This document shows, one piece after another, positions 1 through 7,565 of a stretch of DNA of 64,000 nucleotides. Location of the stretch: the NCBI GenBank assembly GCA_016793165.1, contig JAEULA010000008.1, positions 186,001-250,000 on the forward strand, in the 5' to 3' direction. This DNA is from Alphaproteobacteria bacterium (GTDB lineage Bacteria; Pseudomonadota; Alphaproteobacteria; CACIAM-22H2). Within the stretch, counting starts at the first letter, position 1, and each line of letters begins with the position of its first letter. The notes below the pieces were generated by a model. That model was not told where the DNA came from. It saw only the letters and a program-made list of their open reading frames with translations, and made no database searches. Position numbers and translations under genes: made by a program.

Positions 1-353
1 TTCTCCTGGAGTGAAAGGATCTCGCGCGCGACCCGCTGCGCGATGCCGACGCCGCCGCGCCGCGTGATCGCCTGCGCGTAGGAGTCGATCTGGAAGGACC
101 GGAACATCCGCTCGCCGGTGCCGCCGCCGAACACGCCCTCGGTGTGCAGGCCCTCGAACATCGGCGCGAGCATCTGGCTGAGGAACATGTTCTCGAACTG
201 CGAGCCGAGCTTCTGCGCCTGCTCCGGCGTCGCGGCCGCCCGGCCGGCCGCGGGAAGGCCGGTGCGCGCGTTCTGCGCCTGCACGTCGCGATGGGCCTGG
301 TGGCCGGCGGTCGCTGCGGTGCGCAGCACGGCGGAGGTTGCCATTCCAGCCAT
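1..353 (-). CDS. flgJ: Rod-binding protein, FlgJ N-terminal-type (partial, cut by window edge)
   Basis: About 117 codons are visible and the stop lies beyond base 1. The protein resembles the rod-binding half of FlgJ, which helps assemble the flagellar rod in the periplasm. Visible family traits are the stretch FENMFLSQMLAPMF near residue 55-70, then a glycine-rich turn and GERMFRSFQIDSYAQ, followed by an amphipathic helix. The ATG at 353 overlaps the flgI stop by one base (TGATG), so the two genes are translationally coupled. Whether a muramidase domain follows cannot be seen; in alphaproteobacteria it is usually absent. Confidence 0.85.
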   Translation of the reverse strand, partial: MAGMATSAVLRTAATAGHQAHRDVQAQNARTGLPAAGRAAATPEQAQKLGSQFENMFLSQMLAPMFEGLHTEGVFGGGTGERMFRSFQIDSYAQAITRRGGVGIAQRVAREILSLQE

Positions 354-1561
354 CACATCACCTCGATCTCGGCCTGCAGTGCGCCCGCGGCCTTGATCGC
401 CTGGAGGATCGTGATCATGTCGCGCGGCCCGAACCCCAGCGCGTTGAGCCCGTTGACGAGCTCCTGGAGCGTGACGCTGCCGGGCAGGATGGCGAGGCGG
501 CGGTCGTTCTGCTCCTCGACGTCGATCTGCGTCCGCGGCACGACGACGGTGGCGCCGCCCGGTGCGATCGCGCCGCCGGTGATGTCGCCGACGACCGGCG
601 CGCCGGTGCCGCCGGCTGGCGCGAAGGGATTAGGCTGCGAGACCTGCGGCGTCTCGGTGATGCGGATCGTCAGGTTGCCGTGGGCGATCGCGACGGTGGA
701 GATCCGCACGGCGTCGCCCATGACGATCGTGCCGGTCTTCTCGTCGATGACGACGCGGGCGATCTGGTCGGGCTCGACCGGCAGCTGCTCGATGTCGGTG
801 AGGAGGTTCACGACGTCGCCGCGACGCCCGTCCGGCACGAGCACGAGCACGGTGCCCGGATCGAGCGGACGCGCCGAGGGCGAGCGCAGGAAGGCGTTGA
901 TGACCTGGGCGATGCGCCGGGCCGTCGTGAGATCGGGATTGCGCAGCGAAACCTTGACGTCGTTGAGGGAGGCGAGCTGGAACCCGATCTCGCGCTCGAC
1001 GATGCCGCCGTTGGCGATCTTTCCCGCCGTGGGGATGTTGCGCGTCACGTTGCCGCCGCCGCCCGCGGCGGAGAATCCGCCGACCGCGATCGAGCCCTGG
1101 GCGACGGCGTAGACCTCGCCGTCCGCGCCCTGCAGGGGCGTCACGAGCAGCGTGCCGCCCTGGAGCGACGTGGAGTCGCCGAAGGTGCCGACGGAGATGT
1201 CGATGCGGCTGCCGGCGCGCGCGAAGGCCGGAAGGGTCGCGGTCACCATCACGGCGGCGACGTTGCGCGTCCGCAGGCTGCCGGCGATGTCGCGCGTGTT
1301 GACGCCCAGCCGCTCGAGCATCGCGATGATGCTCTGCTGGGTGAAAGGCGCGTTGTTGAGCGTATCGCCGGTGCCGTTGAGGCCGATGACGAGGCCGTAG
1401 CCGACCAGCTTGTTCTGGCGGATGCCCTCGAAGTCGGCGATGTCCTTGATGCGCGAGCGGGCGCTCGCGTCGTCGGTCGCGCCGCCGACGAGGGCGGCGA
1501 GCAGTCCGAGGAGCGGGAGGGTGCGTCGGAGGACGAGGGGAAGCATCGGTCGCGCCTGCAT
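353..1561 (-). CDS. flgI: Flagellar P-ring protein FlgI
   Basis: 402 codons, slightly longer than the usual ~370 because of the N-terminus. It forms the periplasmic P-ring around the flagellar rod in the peptidoglycan layer. A signal peptide is visible (basic MLPLVLRRT then Leu/Ala-rich core, likely cut near ASA around residue 34). It is followed by the family-typical RIKDIADFEGIRQNKLVGYG, GTGD, and a C-terminal part with LQELVNGLNALG and PRDMITILQAIK. An internal ATG at 1546 is a plausible alternative start that gives a more standard signal peptide. It is co-transcribed with flgJ downstream. Unusually it is separated from flgH-flgA by the sugar island. A CtrA-type site lies in its upstream region, which is shared with fliX. 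Confidence 0.95.
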   Translation of the reverse strand: MQARPMLPLVLRRTLPLLGLLAALVGGATDDASARSRIKDIADFEGIRQNKLVGYGLVIGLNGTGDTLNNAPFTQQSIIAMLERLGVNTRDIAGSLRTRNVAAVMVTATLPAFARAGSRIDISVGTFGDSTSLQGGTLLVTPLQGADGEVYAVAQGSIAVGGFSAAGGGGNVTRNIPTAGKIANGGIVEREIGFQLASLNDVKVSLRNPDLTTARRIAQVINAFLRSPSARPLDPGTVLVLVPDGRRGDVVNLLTDIEQLPVEPDQIARVVIDEKTGTIVMGDAVRISTVAIAHGNLTIRITETPQVSQPNPFAPAGGTGAPVVGDITGGAIAPGGATVVVPRTQIDVEEQNDRRLAILPGSVTLQELVNGLNALGFGPRDMITILQAIKAAGALQAEIEVM

Positions 1562-1727
1562 TCTGCGAGGTGTTCAGCCGTCGCATTGCGAGCGCCGTGC
1601 CAGCCGGCGACCGCGCGGAAAACATCGAATTTGCGGGGATTGCGCGCTGCCGGCCGGCCGTGTCGCGCGGCGCGCCCGGCAAGCTTGAGCCGGCGCTCGG
1701 CACAACTTGCCGGGCCGCGACGCGTCG

Positions 1728-1742
1728 TTAAGTCGGCATTAA
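1728..1742. promoter_or_regulatory. Perfect CtrA-type site between flgI and fliX
   Basis: The sequence TTAA-GTCGGCA-TTAA matches the Caulobacter CtrA consensus TTAA-N7-TTAA exactly. It lies 50 nt upstream of the fliX ATG and about 165 nt upstream of flgI. In Caulobacter fliX is a CtrA-controlled class II gene, so the placement fits. Binding is inferred, not shown. Confidence 0.65.
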
Positions 1743-1792
1743 GCCTGTCGGGCCCAGTGTGCGGACATCACCACCGATCGGTCGCATTCGAG

Positions 1793-2224
1793 ATGAAGGT
1801 CGACTCCAGCCCAGGACTACGCGGTCCGGCACCGACGCGACGCGGCGATCGCGCCGCCGCGCGCGGCGGCGAGTTCGCACGCCATCTCGAGGATGCCGGC
1901 GCGACGTCGAGCGGTGCGCCTGTCGCCGGCGTCGCCGGCGCGACCGGCGTCGCGAGCATCCTCAGTCTTCAAGAGGTCGACGATGCGACGACCGGGCGCC
2001 GGCAGGCCGTGCTGCGTGCGCAGACGCTGCTCGATCGGCTCGACGAATTGCGTCACGGACTGCTGATGGGAACCCTGTCGCGCTCGCAGCTCGGCGAGCT
2101 CGCGCGACTCGTGGGCATGCGGCGGGGACAGGTCCAGGATCCCCGGTTGCAGGCTCTCCTCGACGACGTGGATCTGCGGGTCCAGGTCGAGATCGCGAAA
2201 TATGACGTGGGGACAGTCGGTTAG
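1793..2224 (+). CDS. fliX: Flagellar assembly regulator FliX
   Basis: 143 residues, the usual length for this alphaproteobacterial family. FliX is a cytoplasmic trans-acting factor that couples basal-body assembly to the sigma54 activator FlbD. The sequence begins MKVD, has a Gly/Ala/Pro-rich N-terminal third, then the conserved LQEVDD and RRQAVLRAQTLLDRLDELR helices, and ends with a DLRVQVEIAK-like motif. Start chosen at the ATG at 1793 because longer in-frame versions run antisense to flgI. It is divergent from flgI, the same arrangement as in Caulobacter. No flbD is present in the window, so the FlbD partner is inferred. Confidence 0.88.
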   Translation: MKVDSSPGLRGPAPTRRGDRAAARGGEFARHLEDAGATSSGAPVAGVAGATGVASILSLQEVDDATTGRRQAVLRAQTLLDRLDELRHGLLMGTLSRSQLGELARLVGMRRGQVQDPRLQALLDDVDLRVQVEIAKYDVGTVG

Positions 2225-2261
2225 CCTGAGACTGGCGCAGCTCGGGTAGTGGCCGGACGGC

Positions 2262-2290
2262 TTGAAGGGGCGGGGGGTGGTTCCTATACT
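2262..2290 (+). promoter_or_regulatory. Sigma70-type promoter for dksA
   Basis: TTGAAG (2262-2267), a 17-nt spacer and TATACT (2285-2290) lie about 36 nt upstream of the dksA ATG. The spacing is ideal and both hexamers are near consensus, which stands out in DNA this GC-rich. Confidence 0.65.
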
Positions 2291-2326
2291 CCGCGGCCCT
2301 CGTGAACCAGTTTGGCATGCAAACGA

Positions 2327-2746
2327 ATGTCTTACCCGCTTCTGCCTGCTGACTACCGGCCGTCCGAGAACGAGCCGTTCATGAATCCCGTGATGCGGGA
2401 GTACTTCCGCCAGAAGCTGCTGCGATGGCGCTCCGAGTTGCTCCATGAGTCGTCGGAGACCCTGGTGCATCTGCAGAACGAGACGGTTCCAGAAGCCGAC
2501 CTCACCGATCGCGCCGCGACTGAGACCGATCGTTTCACCGAGCTGCGGACGCGCGATCGCGAGCGCAAGCTGATCGTGAAGATCGACGCCGCCCTCCGAC
2601 GCGTCGACGAAGGCACCTACGGCTATTGCGAGGACACCGGCGAGCCGATCGGAGTTCGCCGTCTCGATGCGCGGCCGATCGCCACGCTCAGCATCGAGGC
2701 GCAGGAGCGCCACGAGCGCCTCGAGCGGACGCAGCGGGACGACTGA
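2327..2746 (+). CDS. dksA: RNA polymerase-binding transcription factor DksA (single-cysteine type)
   Basis: 139 residues. DksA binds the RNA polymerase secondary channel and works with ppGpp to reset transcription. The N-terminal YRPSENEPFMN, a coiled-coil region and the C-terminal ARPIATLSIEAQERHE are all typical. Of the four zinc-finger cysteines of E. coli DksA only the first remains (GYCEDTGEP); the others are T, S and A. This pattern is common in alphaproteobacterial DksA. The start was taken at ATG 2327; an in-frame TTG at 2312 would add five residues. A sigma70-like promoter precedes it and a strong terminator follows, so it is probably monocistronic. Confidence 0.93.
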   Translation: MSYPLLPADYRPSENEPFMNPVMREYFRQKLLRWRSELLHESSETLVHLQNETVPEADLTDRAATETDRFTELRTRDRERKLIVKIDAALRRVDEGTYGYCEDTGEPIGVRRLDARPIATLSIEAQERHERLERTQRDD

Positions 2747-2770
2747 CCGGCACCACCCGCGTCGCGAAAG

Positions 2771-2804
2771 GGCCCCATCGGCAACCCGCCGATGGGGCCT
2801 TTTT
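2771..2804 (+). terminator. Rho-independent terminator of dksA
   Basis: A perfect 12-bp stem (2771-2782 with 2788-2799) around a 5-nt loop, followed by five T residues. It separates dksA from the sugar operon that starts at 2887. Confidence 0.92.
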
Positions 2805-2831
2805 CATTTCCGGTTTCGCGATCGCGGCACG

Positions 2832-2847
2832 CTAACGCGGTCTTAAC
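2832..2847. promoter_or_regulatory. Near-consensus CtrA-type site upstream of the sugar operon
   Basis: CTAA-CGCGGTC-TTAAC differs from TTAA-N7-TTAAC at one base and sits 40 nt before the rfbF ATG. It is similar in form to the sites in front of the flagellar operons of this window. Functional only by inference. Confidence 0.45.
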
Positions 2848-2886
2848 CACGCTCGTCCAGCATGGGGCCCTTCGGAGTGTGAACCC

Positions 2887-3714
2887 ATGCGCAATCCTTC
2901 AGGTCTGGAAGCGGTAATCCTGTGCGGCGGCCTCGGCACGCGCCTGCGCGAGGAGACCGAGTACAAGCCGAAGCCGATGGTCGAGATCGGCGGCCGGCCG
3001 ATCCTCTGGCACATCATGAAGACCTACGCGGCCTTCGGCGTCCGCGACTTCGTCCTGTGCCTCGGCTATCGCGGCGACAGGATCCGCGATTACTTCCTGA
3101 ACTACCGCCATCGCCAGGCCGATCTCGCCGTCGAGCTCAGCGACAGTTCCGTCGAGGTGCTCGGCGGCGGCGACGTCGAGGACTGGCGCGTCGTCCTCGC
3201 GGACACCGGGGCCGAGACCCAGACGGGCGGCCGGATCAAACGCGCGCTGCGCTACGTGCGCGGCGAGCGCTTCTTCGCGACCTACGGCGACGGCGTCGCC
3301 GATGTCGATATCGGGCGCCTCCTGGCGTTCCACGAGCGGGCAGGGCGCGCGGCGACGGTGACGGCCGTGCGCCCGTCGTCTCGCTACGGCGAGATCGTGA
3401 TCGACGCCGGCGTCGTGCGGACCTTCCAGGAGAAGCCGCAGGTGAACGACGGCTGGATCAACGGCGGCTATTTCGTCTTCGAACGGCGCGCATTCGACCA
3501 CGTGTCGATGGATCCCCGCCTCACGCTCGAGAGCGACGTCATTCCGGATATTGTGGGGCGCGGCGATCTTGCCGCCTATCCGCACGAGGGATTCTGGCAA
3601 TGCATGGACACGTATCGCGAAATGGTTCTCCTCAACGACTTGTGGGCGCGCGGCCAGGCGCCGTGGCAGCCCCGGCAGGCGGAGGGCGATGACCGTGTCC
3701 GACGCCTTGCGTAA
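2887..3714 (+). CDS. rfbF: Glucose-1-phosphate cytidylyltransferase
   Basis: 275 residues. The enzyme makes CDP-glucose from CTP and glucose-1-phosphate, the first step toward CDP-linked 6-deoxyhexoses. The nucleotidyltransferase signature CGGLGTRLREET is at residues 14-25, with KPKPMVEIGGRPILWHI after it, then ATYGDGVADVD (metal-binding Asp) and GYFVFE. This full set is typical of RfbF rather than of RmlA. It is the first gene of a tightly packed plus-strand operon that runs to 8113. Its end overlaps rfbG by 26 nt. A CtrA-like site precedes it. Confidence 0.94.
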   Translation: MRNPSGLEAVILCGGLGTRLREETEYKPKPMVEIGGRPILWHIMKTYAAFGVRDFVLCLGYRGDRIRDYFLNYRHRQADLAVELSDSSVEVLGGGDVEDWRVVLADTGAETQTGGRIKRALRYVRGERFFATYGDGVADVDIGRLLAFHERAGRAATVTAVRPSSRYGEIVIDAGVVRTFQEKPQVNDGWINGGYFVFERRAFDHVSMDPRLTLESDVIPDIVGRGDLAAYPHEGFWQCMDTYREMVLLNDLWARGQAPWQPRQAEGDDRVRRLA

Positions 3715-4750
3715 TCGACGCGTCTTCGTCACCGGCGACAGCGGCTTCGTCGGCGGATGGCTCTGCCATGCGCTGCTTCGCCACGGCGCCAAGGTCCACG
3801 GCTTCAGCATCGCCGATCCCGCGCCGCGGAGCGTCGGCCATGCGCTGATCGCCGGCGGCGCGCATCCGTCGCGGCGCGGCGACATCCGCGACCTCGCGAC
3901 GCTTCGCGCCAGCCTCGAGGCGGCGGCGCCGGAGATCATCGTCCACCTCGCCGCGCAGCCGATCGTCCGGCTCGCCTATCACGATCCGCTCGGCACGTTC
4001 GCGGCGAACGCGATGGGCACGGCGAACCTGCTCGAGGCCGCCCGCGGGATCGCCTCGCTGAAGGCGATCGTCGTGTTCACCTCGGACAAGGTCTACGCCA
4101 ATCCGGAGACCGGCCGCCCGTTCGTCGAAAGCGACGCGCTCGGCAGCGACGAGCCCTATGCCGCGAGCAAGGCCGCCTGCGAGATGGCGGTCGCGACCTG
4201 GTCGAGCCGATACTTCGTGCCCCGCGGCATCGGGGTCGGCTGCATCCGCGCTGGCAACATCGTCGGCGGCGGCGACTGGGCGGCCGACCGAATCGTCCCG
4301 GACGCCATTCGCGCCTTCGCCGAGGGCAAGCCGCTCGTGCTGCGCCGTCCGAAGGCGGTCCGGCCGTGGCAGCACGTTCTCGAGCCGGTGGCGGGAATCC
4401 TCGGGCTCGCGCAGCGCCTGCTGAAGGATCCCGTGTCCATGAGCCGGGCCTGGAATCTCGGCCCGCGCCGCGAGGATTGCGTCGATGTCGGCTCGATCGC
4501 CGAGCGTCTCGTCCGCGCCTGGGGGCCGGGAGCGCAGTGGCAGGGCGGCGGGGACGCCTCGATCCCCGAGGCCGGGCTCCTGCTGCTCGACAGCACCGCC
4601 GCGCGCGAGCGCCTCGGCTGGACGCCGCAATGGACCATCGATCCCTGCATCGAGCGCACGGTCGCCTGGTATCGCGGCGTGGTCGCCGGCGGCGATCCGA
4701 TCGCGCTCGCAGACGCGGATCTCGCCGCCCATCGCGGAGCCTCGCCATGA
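3689..4750 (+). CDS. rfbG: CDP-glucose 4,6-dehydratase
   Basis: 353 residues, an NAD-dependent extended SDR that converts CDP-glucose to CDP-4-keto-6-deoxyglucose. The Rossmann motif is GDSGFVGGWL near residue 17. HLAAQPIVRLAY, TSDKVYAN and the catalytic pattern Y-A-A-S-K follow, then RAGNIVGGGDWA and RPWQHVLEP, all typical of RfbG. The ATG at 3689 is used because longer versions would run well into rfbF. The stop overlaps the next start (ATGA). Confidence 0.93.
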   Translation: MTVSDALRNRRVFVTGDSGFVGGWLCHALLRHGAKVHGFSIADPAPRSVGHALIAGGAHPSRRGDIRDLATLRASLEAAAPEIIVHLAAQPIVRLAYHDPLGTFAANAMGTANLLEAARGIASLKAIVVFTSDKVYANPETGRPFVESDALGSDEPYAASKAACEMAVATWSSRYFVPRGIGVGCIRAGNIVGGGDWAADRIVPDAIRAFAEGKPLVLRRPKAVRPWQHVLEPVAGILGLAQRLLKDPVSMSRAWNLGPRREDCVDVGSIAERLVRAWGPGAQWQGGGDASIPEAGLLLLDSTAARERLGWTPQWTIDPCIERTVAWYRGVVAGGDPIALADADLAAHRGASP

Positions 4751-5319
4751 TCGTGCGACCACACGGTTTCCCCGGCGTCCTGCTGATCAAGACCGAGCCG
4801 CGCCGCGATGCGCGCGGCCAATTCACGCGCCTCTACGACGTCGACCTGCTCGAGAAGGCGGGGGTCCATCGCCCGTGGCTGCAGGAGAACGAGGCGCTGA
4901 CGACGCGGCGCCATGTCGTGCGCGGCCTGCACTTCCAGCGGCCGCCCGCGACGGAGACCAAGCTCGTGCGCTGCGCGGCGGGAGCCATCCTGGACGTCTT
5001 CGTCGACCTCCGCCGCGGCTCGCCGACCTTCGGGCGCTGGGCCGCGGTCCCGCTCTCGGCCGAGAACGGCGAGATCCTCTATCTCCCGCGCGGCTTCGCC
5101 CACGGCTATTGCACCCTCACCGACGTGACCCTGGTCACGTACAAGGTGGATTCGCGCTACGACCCGAGCCGGGAGGGCGCGGTGAACTGGGCCGATCCCG
5201 ATCTCAGGATCGTCTGGCCGACGCAGACGCCGATCCTCTCCGACAAGGACCGCGCCGCGCCGCGCCTGCGCGACGTGGTGCCGCTCGACGTGGACGTCGA
5301 GCTGGAGCGCGCGGCGTGA
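4747..5319 (+). CDS. dTDP-4-dehydrorhamnose 3,5-epimerase-like cupin (RmlC/AscE family)
   Basis: 190 residues, the normal size for the RmlC family. The fold epimerises a 4-keto-6-deoxy sugar nucleotide at C3 and/or C5. The catalytic His is present in VVRGLHFQ and the partner Tyr in TYKVDSRYDP, followed by NWADPDLRIVWP. The enzyme is therefore probably active. Because it sits behind rfbF-rfbG, with no rmlA/rmlB in view, its substrate is more likely CDP-4-keto-6-deoxyglucose than a dTDP sugar; this is inference from context. It overlaps rfbG and the next gene by 4 nt each. Confidence 0.85.
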   Translation: MIVRPHGFPGVLLIKTEPRRDARGQFTRLYDVDLLEKAGVHRPWLQENEALTTRRHVVRGLHFQRPPATETKLVRCAAGAILDVFVDLRRGSPTFGRWAAVPLSAENGEILYLPRGFAHGYCTLTDVTLVTYKVDSRYDPSREGAVNWADPDLRIVWPTQTPILSDKDRAAPRLRDVVPLDVDVELERAA

Positions 5320-6236
5320 ACCTGGCCCCGGTCGCGGTCATCGGAGCGAGCGGCCTCATCGGCGCCGCGGTCGCGGCGCGGCTTCGCCGCGAGCGGCCGG
5401 TGCTGCGCGTCGGCCGGCATCGCGACGACCACGTCCATCTCGATCTTGCCCGCCCGATCGACGCCTTGAGCGCGGCGCTCGACGGCGTCGAGGACGTCGT
5501 CCATTGCGGGGGCGTGACCGACGAGGAGTTCGCCGCCAATCCGGCCGCCGCGTGGCAGCGCGCCACCACGGCCACGACGAAGCTCGCGGCGCTCCTCAAA
5601 CGCGCGGGCGTGCGGCGCGTCGTCTACGTCTCCAGCGCGCATGTCTACGGCCCGCTCGCGGGGCCTCTGACCGAGCGCACGCCGGCCGATCCGCGCAGCG
5701 ACTACGCGCTCGCGCATTTCTCGGCGGAGCAGATCTTCCGGCGCAGCGGCTTCCTCGGCGCGGCGCTGCGACCATGCGCTGTCTTCGGAATGCCCCCGGA
5801 CCTGCGGCGCTTCAAGCGCTGGGGCCTCATCCCCTTCGGATTTCCGCGCATGGCCTGCGAGACCGGCGTCATCAAGCTGGCGACGGCCGGGTTGCAGCGG
5901 CGGAACTTCGTCTCGGCCCGTACCGTCGCCGACCAGGCCGCCCTCGCGCTCGCCTCCGCCGGCAGCTTCCGGGTCATCAATCCCGTCGGCGGCGACGACC
6001 TGACGGTGCGCCAGTACGCGCAGCTGGTCTGCGAACTGGCCACCGAGGCGCTCGGCCGCCCGTGCTGCGTCGAGGCGCCGGCCGGCGTCTCCGCCGAGGC
6101 GCCGCTCGCCTATCTCTCCGACGTCTGCGTGCCGTCACCGCCGGGCGCGCTCGCGCGCCTCACCGCCGAACTGATCCGCCGCCTCCAGGATGAGAACCTC
6201 CATGAAGACAGCCAGCGCCGCCGCGCAAGCGCTTGA
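5316..6236 (+). CDS. NAD-dependent epimerase/reductase-like SDR protein with altered active site
   Basis: 306 residues, starting at a GTG that overlaps the previous stop (GTGA). The extended-SDR Rossmann motif GASGLIGAAV is at residues 10-19 and SSAHVYG near 106-112. From its position it could be the 4-keto reductase that finishes the CDP-6-deoxyhexose. The usual YxxxK, however, reads Y130-A-L-A-H134, so the catalytic lysine is replaced by histidine. It may be non-catalytic, or may use a different mechanism. The 3' end overlaps the next gene by 47 nt. Confidence 0.75.
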   Translation: MNLAPVAVIGASGLIGAAVAARLRRERPVLRVGRHRDDHVHLDLARPIDALSAALDGVEDVVHCGGVTDEEFAANPAAAWQRATTATTKLAALLKRAGVRRVVYVSSAHVYGPLAGPLTERTPADPRSDYALAHFSAEQIFRRSGFLGAALRPCAVFGMPPDLRRFKRWGLIPFGFPRMACETGVIKLATAGLQRRNFVSARTVADQAALALASAGSFRVINPVGGDDLTVRQYAQLVCELATEALGRPCCVEAPAGVSAEAPLAYLSDVCVPSPPGALARLTAELIRRLQDENLHEDSQRRRASA

Positions 6237-7065
6237 TCGGGAGATCGCGCGCGACTACGTGCGCTTCCTCGTCGACGCCCGGCAGACGGACTCGCCGCGT
6301 GCGCGCCTCGACTTCTGCGCGCGGGCCCAGGTCCATCCGAAGCTTCTGCACTACAACCCGCACATCCGCGACGTCGCTTCGCTGTTCGGCGACGCGTCGA
6401 ACGTCGAGCGCCTGCTCGACATGACGCTGCGCGACTACCTCTACTACCACTACTATTTCATCCATCAGGGCTACCGGTACGGCGCGGGCGACCTGCAGCA
6501 GCGCTGGCTGGGCCAGGACATCATCAAGACGCCGTGGGACTGCTGGATCTACCAGGAGATCATCTGGGAGACGAAGCCCGACATCGTGATCGAGCTCGGC
6601 GTCATGTTCGGCGGGGCCTCGCACTTCTTCGCCTCGATCCTCGACATGATCGGCCACGGCGAGGTGCTCGGCATCGACCTCACGCTCGAGAAGGTCCGCA
6701 GCATCAACAGCAAGCGCATCTCCTATCTCGCGGGCAGCAGCACCGCCCCCGAGACGATCGAGGAGGTCCGGCGCCGCGTCGCCGGCCGGCGCGCGCTCGT
6801 GATCGCGGACTCGGATCACGAGAAGAGCCACGTCCTCGCGGAGCTGCGCGCCTATGCGGAGTTCGTCCCGGTCGGCGGCTATCTGGTGGCCGAGGATTCG
6901 CTCAACGACGTGATGGGACACCACCCGGTACCGAACGAGGGGCCGCAGGCGGCCGCGAAGGCCTTCGCGGCCGAGAACGACTGCTTCGTTGCGGACCGGC
7001 GCTTCGCCGAGCGCTACATCCTCACGCTCAATCCCGACGGCTATCTCAAGCGGGTGAAGCCATGA
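6190..7065 (+). CDS. CmcI/cephalosporin-hydroxylase-family SAM-dependent methyltransferase
   Basis: 291 residues. The core matches the CmcI-like family, Rossmann-fold proteins usually annotated as cephalosporin hydroxylase but mostly sugar O-methyltransferases in polysaccharide clusters. Visible are a Tyr-rich segment (YLYYHYYF near residue 82-90), WQ/Y-containing TPWDCWIYQEI, the SAM loop IELGVMFGGASHF around residues 137-149, and VLGIDLTLEK. An alternative ATG at 6202 would shorten it by four residues. Its overlaps with both neighbours point to one operon. Predicted role: O-methylation of the CDP-sugar or of the glycan made from it. Confidence 0.8.
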   Translation: MRTSMKTASAAAQALDREIARDYVRFLVDARQTDSPRARLDFCARAQVHPKLLHYNPHIRDVASLFGDASNVERLLDMTLRDYLYYHYYFIHQGYRYGAGDLQQRWLGQDIIKTPWDCWIYQEIIWETKPDIVIELGVMFGGASHFFASILDMIGHGEVLGIDLTLEKVRSINSKRISYLAGSSTAPETIEEVRRRVAGRRALVIADSDHEKSHVLAELRAYAEFVPVGGYLVAEDSLNDVMGHHPVPNEGPQAAAKAFAAENDCFVADRRFAERYILTLNPDGYLKRVKP

Positions 7066-7565
7066 TCACGATCGTGACCGCAGCGCCCCTCATCGACGTG
7101 CGGTCCGCGGCGCTGGAGACCGCGCGCGTCGAGGGCCGTGTCTTCATCGCCGATCCGACGCCGACGCTCTGCCGCCAGTTCGGCTTCCAGACGCTCTACG
7201 AGATGCCGAGGGAGATCCAGACCGAAGCGCGGCGCAGCCTGATTCGGGAGCATCGCGCCCGCGTCGAGCAGGGCGGCGCCGTGTTCGATCACGGCGTCGT
7301 CGGCTGGCTGGCGGACTGGATGCGCTGGCACTGGTCGTCCACGACGACCGAGGTCTGGGACGCGGTGATGGACGAGGCGCGCGCGATCGCTCGCGGCTAC
7401 GGGCGGGTCGATCACCTCGAGTCCGGCGGGCGGCGCGCCTATGACGGTCACGCCTGGCTCGACGCGCGCAACAGCGCGCAGATCGAGGGGCTGATGCGCC
7501 ATCTCTACGACGAGCTCGGCCTGGCCCCGCGCGTGCGCTACCTCGGTCGCGCGCGCGCCGCATGA
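7062..7565 (+). CDS. Unknown protein, possibly a degenerate P-loop-NTPase-like fold
   Basis: 167 residues; I do not recognise it with confidence. It overlaps both neighbours by the ATGA pattern, so it is clearly part of the operon. The segment GAVFDHGVVGWLADWMRW resembles the D-R-G/D-x-LAY motif of NadR/Ttd14-type AAA proteins, and a helical C-terminus follows. The N-terminus (TIVTAAPLIDV) has no GxxxxGK[ST] P-loop, so ATP binding is unlikely. It has no signal peptide or membrane segment. It might be a structural or regulatory component of the sugar pathway. Confidence 0.7.
   Translation: MITIVTAAPLIDVRSAALETARVEGRVFIADPTPTLCRQFGFQTLYEMPREIQTEARRSLIREHRARVEQGGAVFDHGVVGWLADWMRWHWSSTTTEVWDAVMDEARAIARGYGRVDHLESGGRRAYDGHAWLDARNSAQIEGLMRHLYDELGLAPRVRYLGRARAA

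Noticed and set aside
1699..1710. Sigma54-like GG...TTGC element before flgI
   Set aside because: The GG and GC dinucleotides are 8 nt apart instead of the required 10.
338..1792. Long plus-strand open frame antisense to flgI, in frame with fliX
   Set aside because: It is Arg/Asp-rich with no domain pattern and lies opposite clear flgI coding; only the last 143 codons (from 1793) match a real family.
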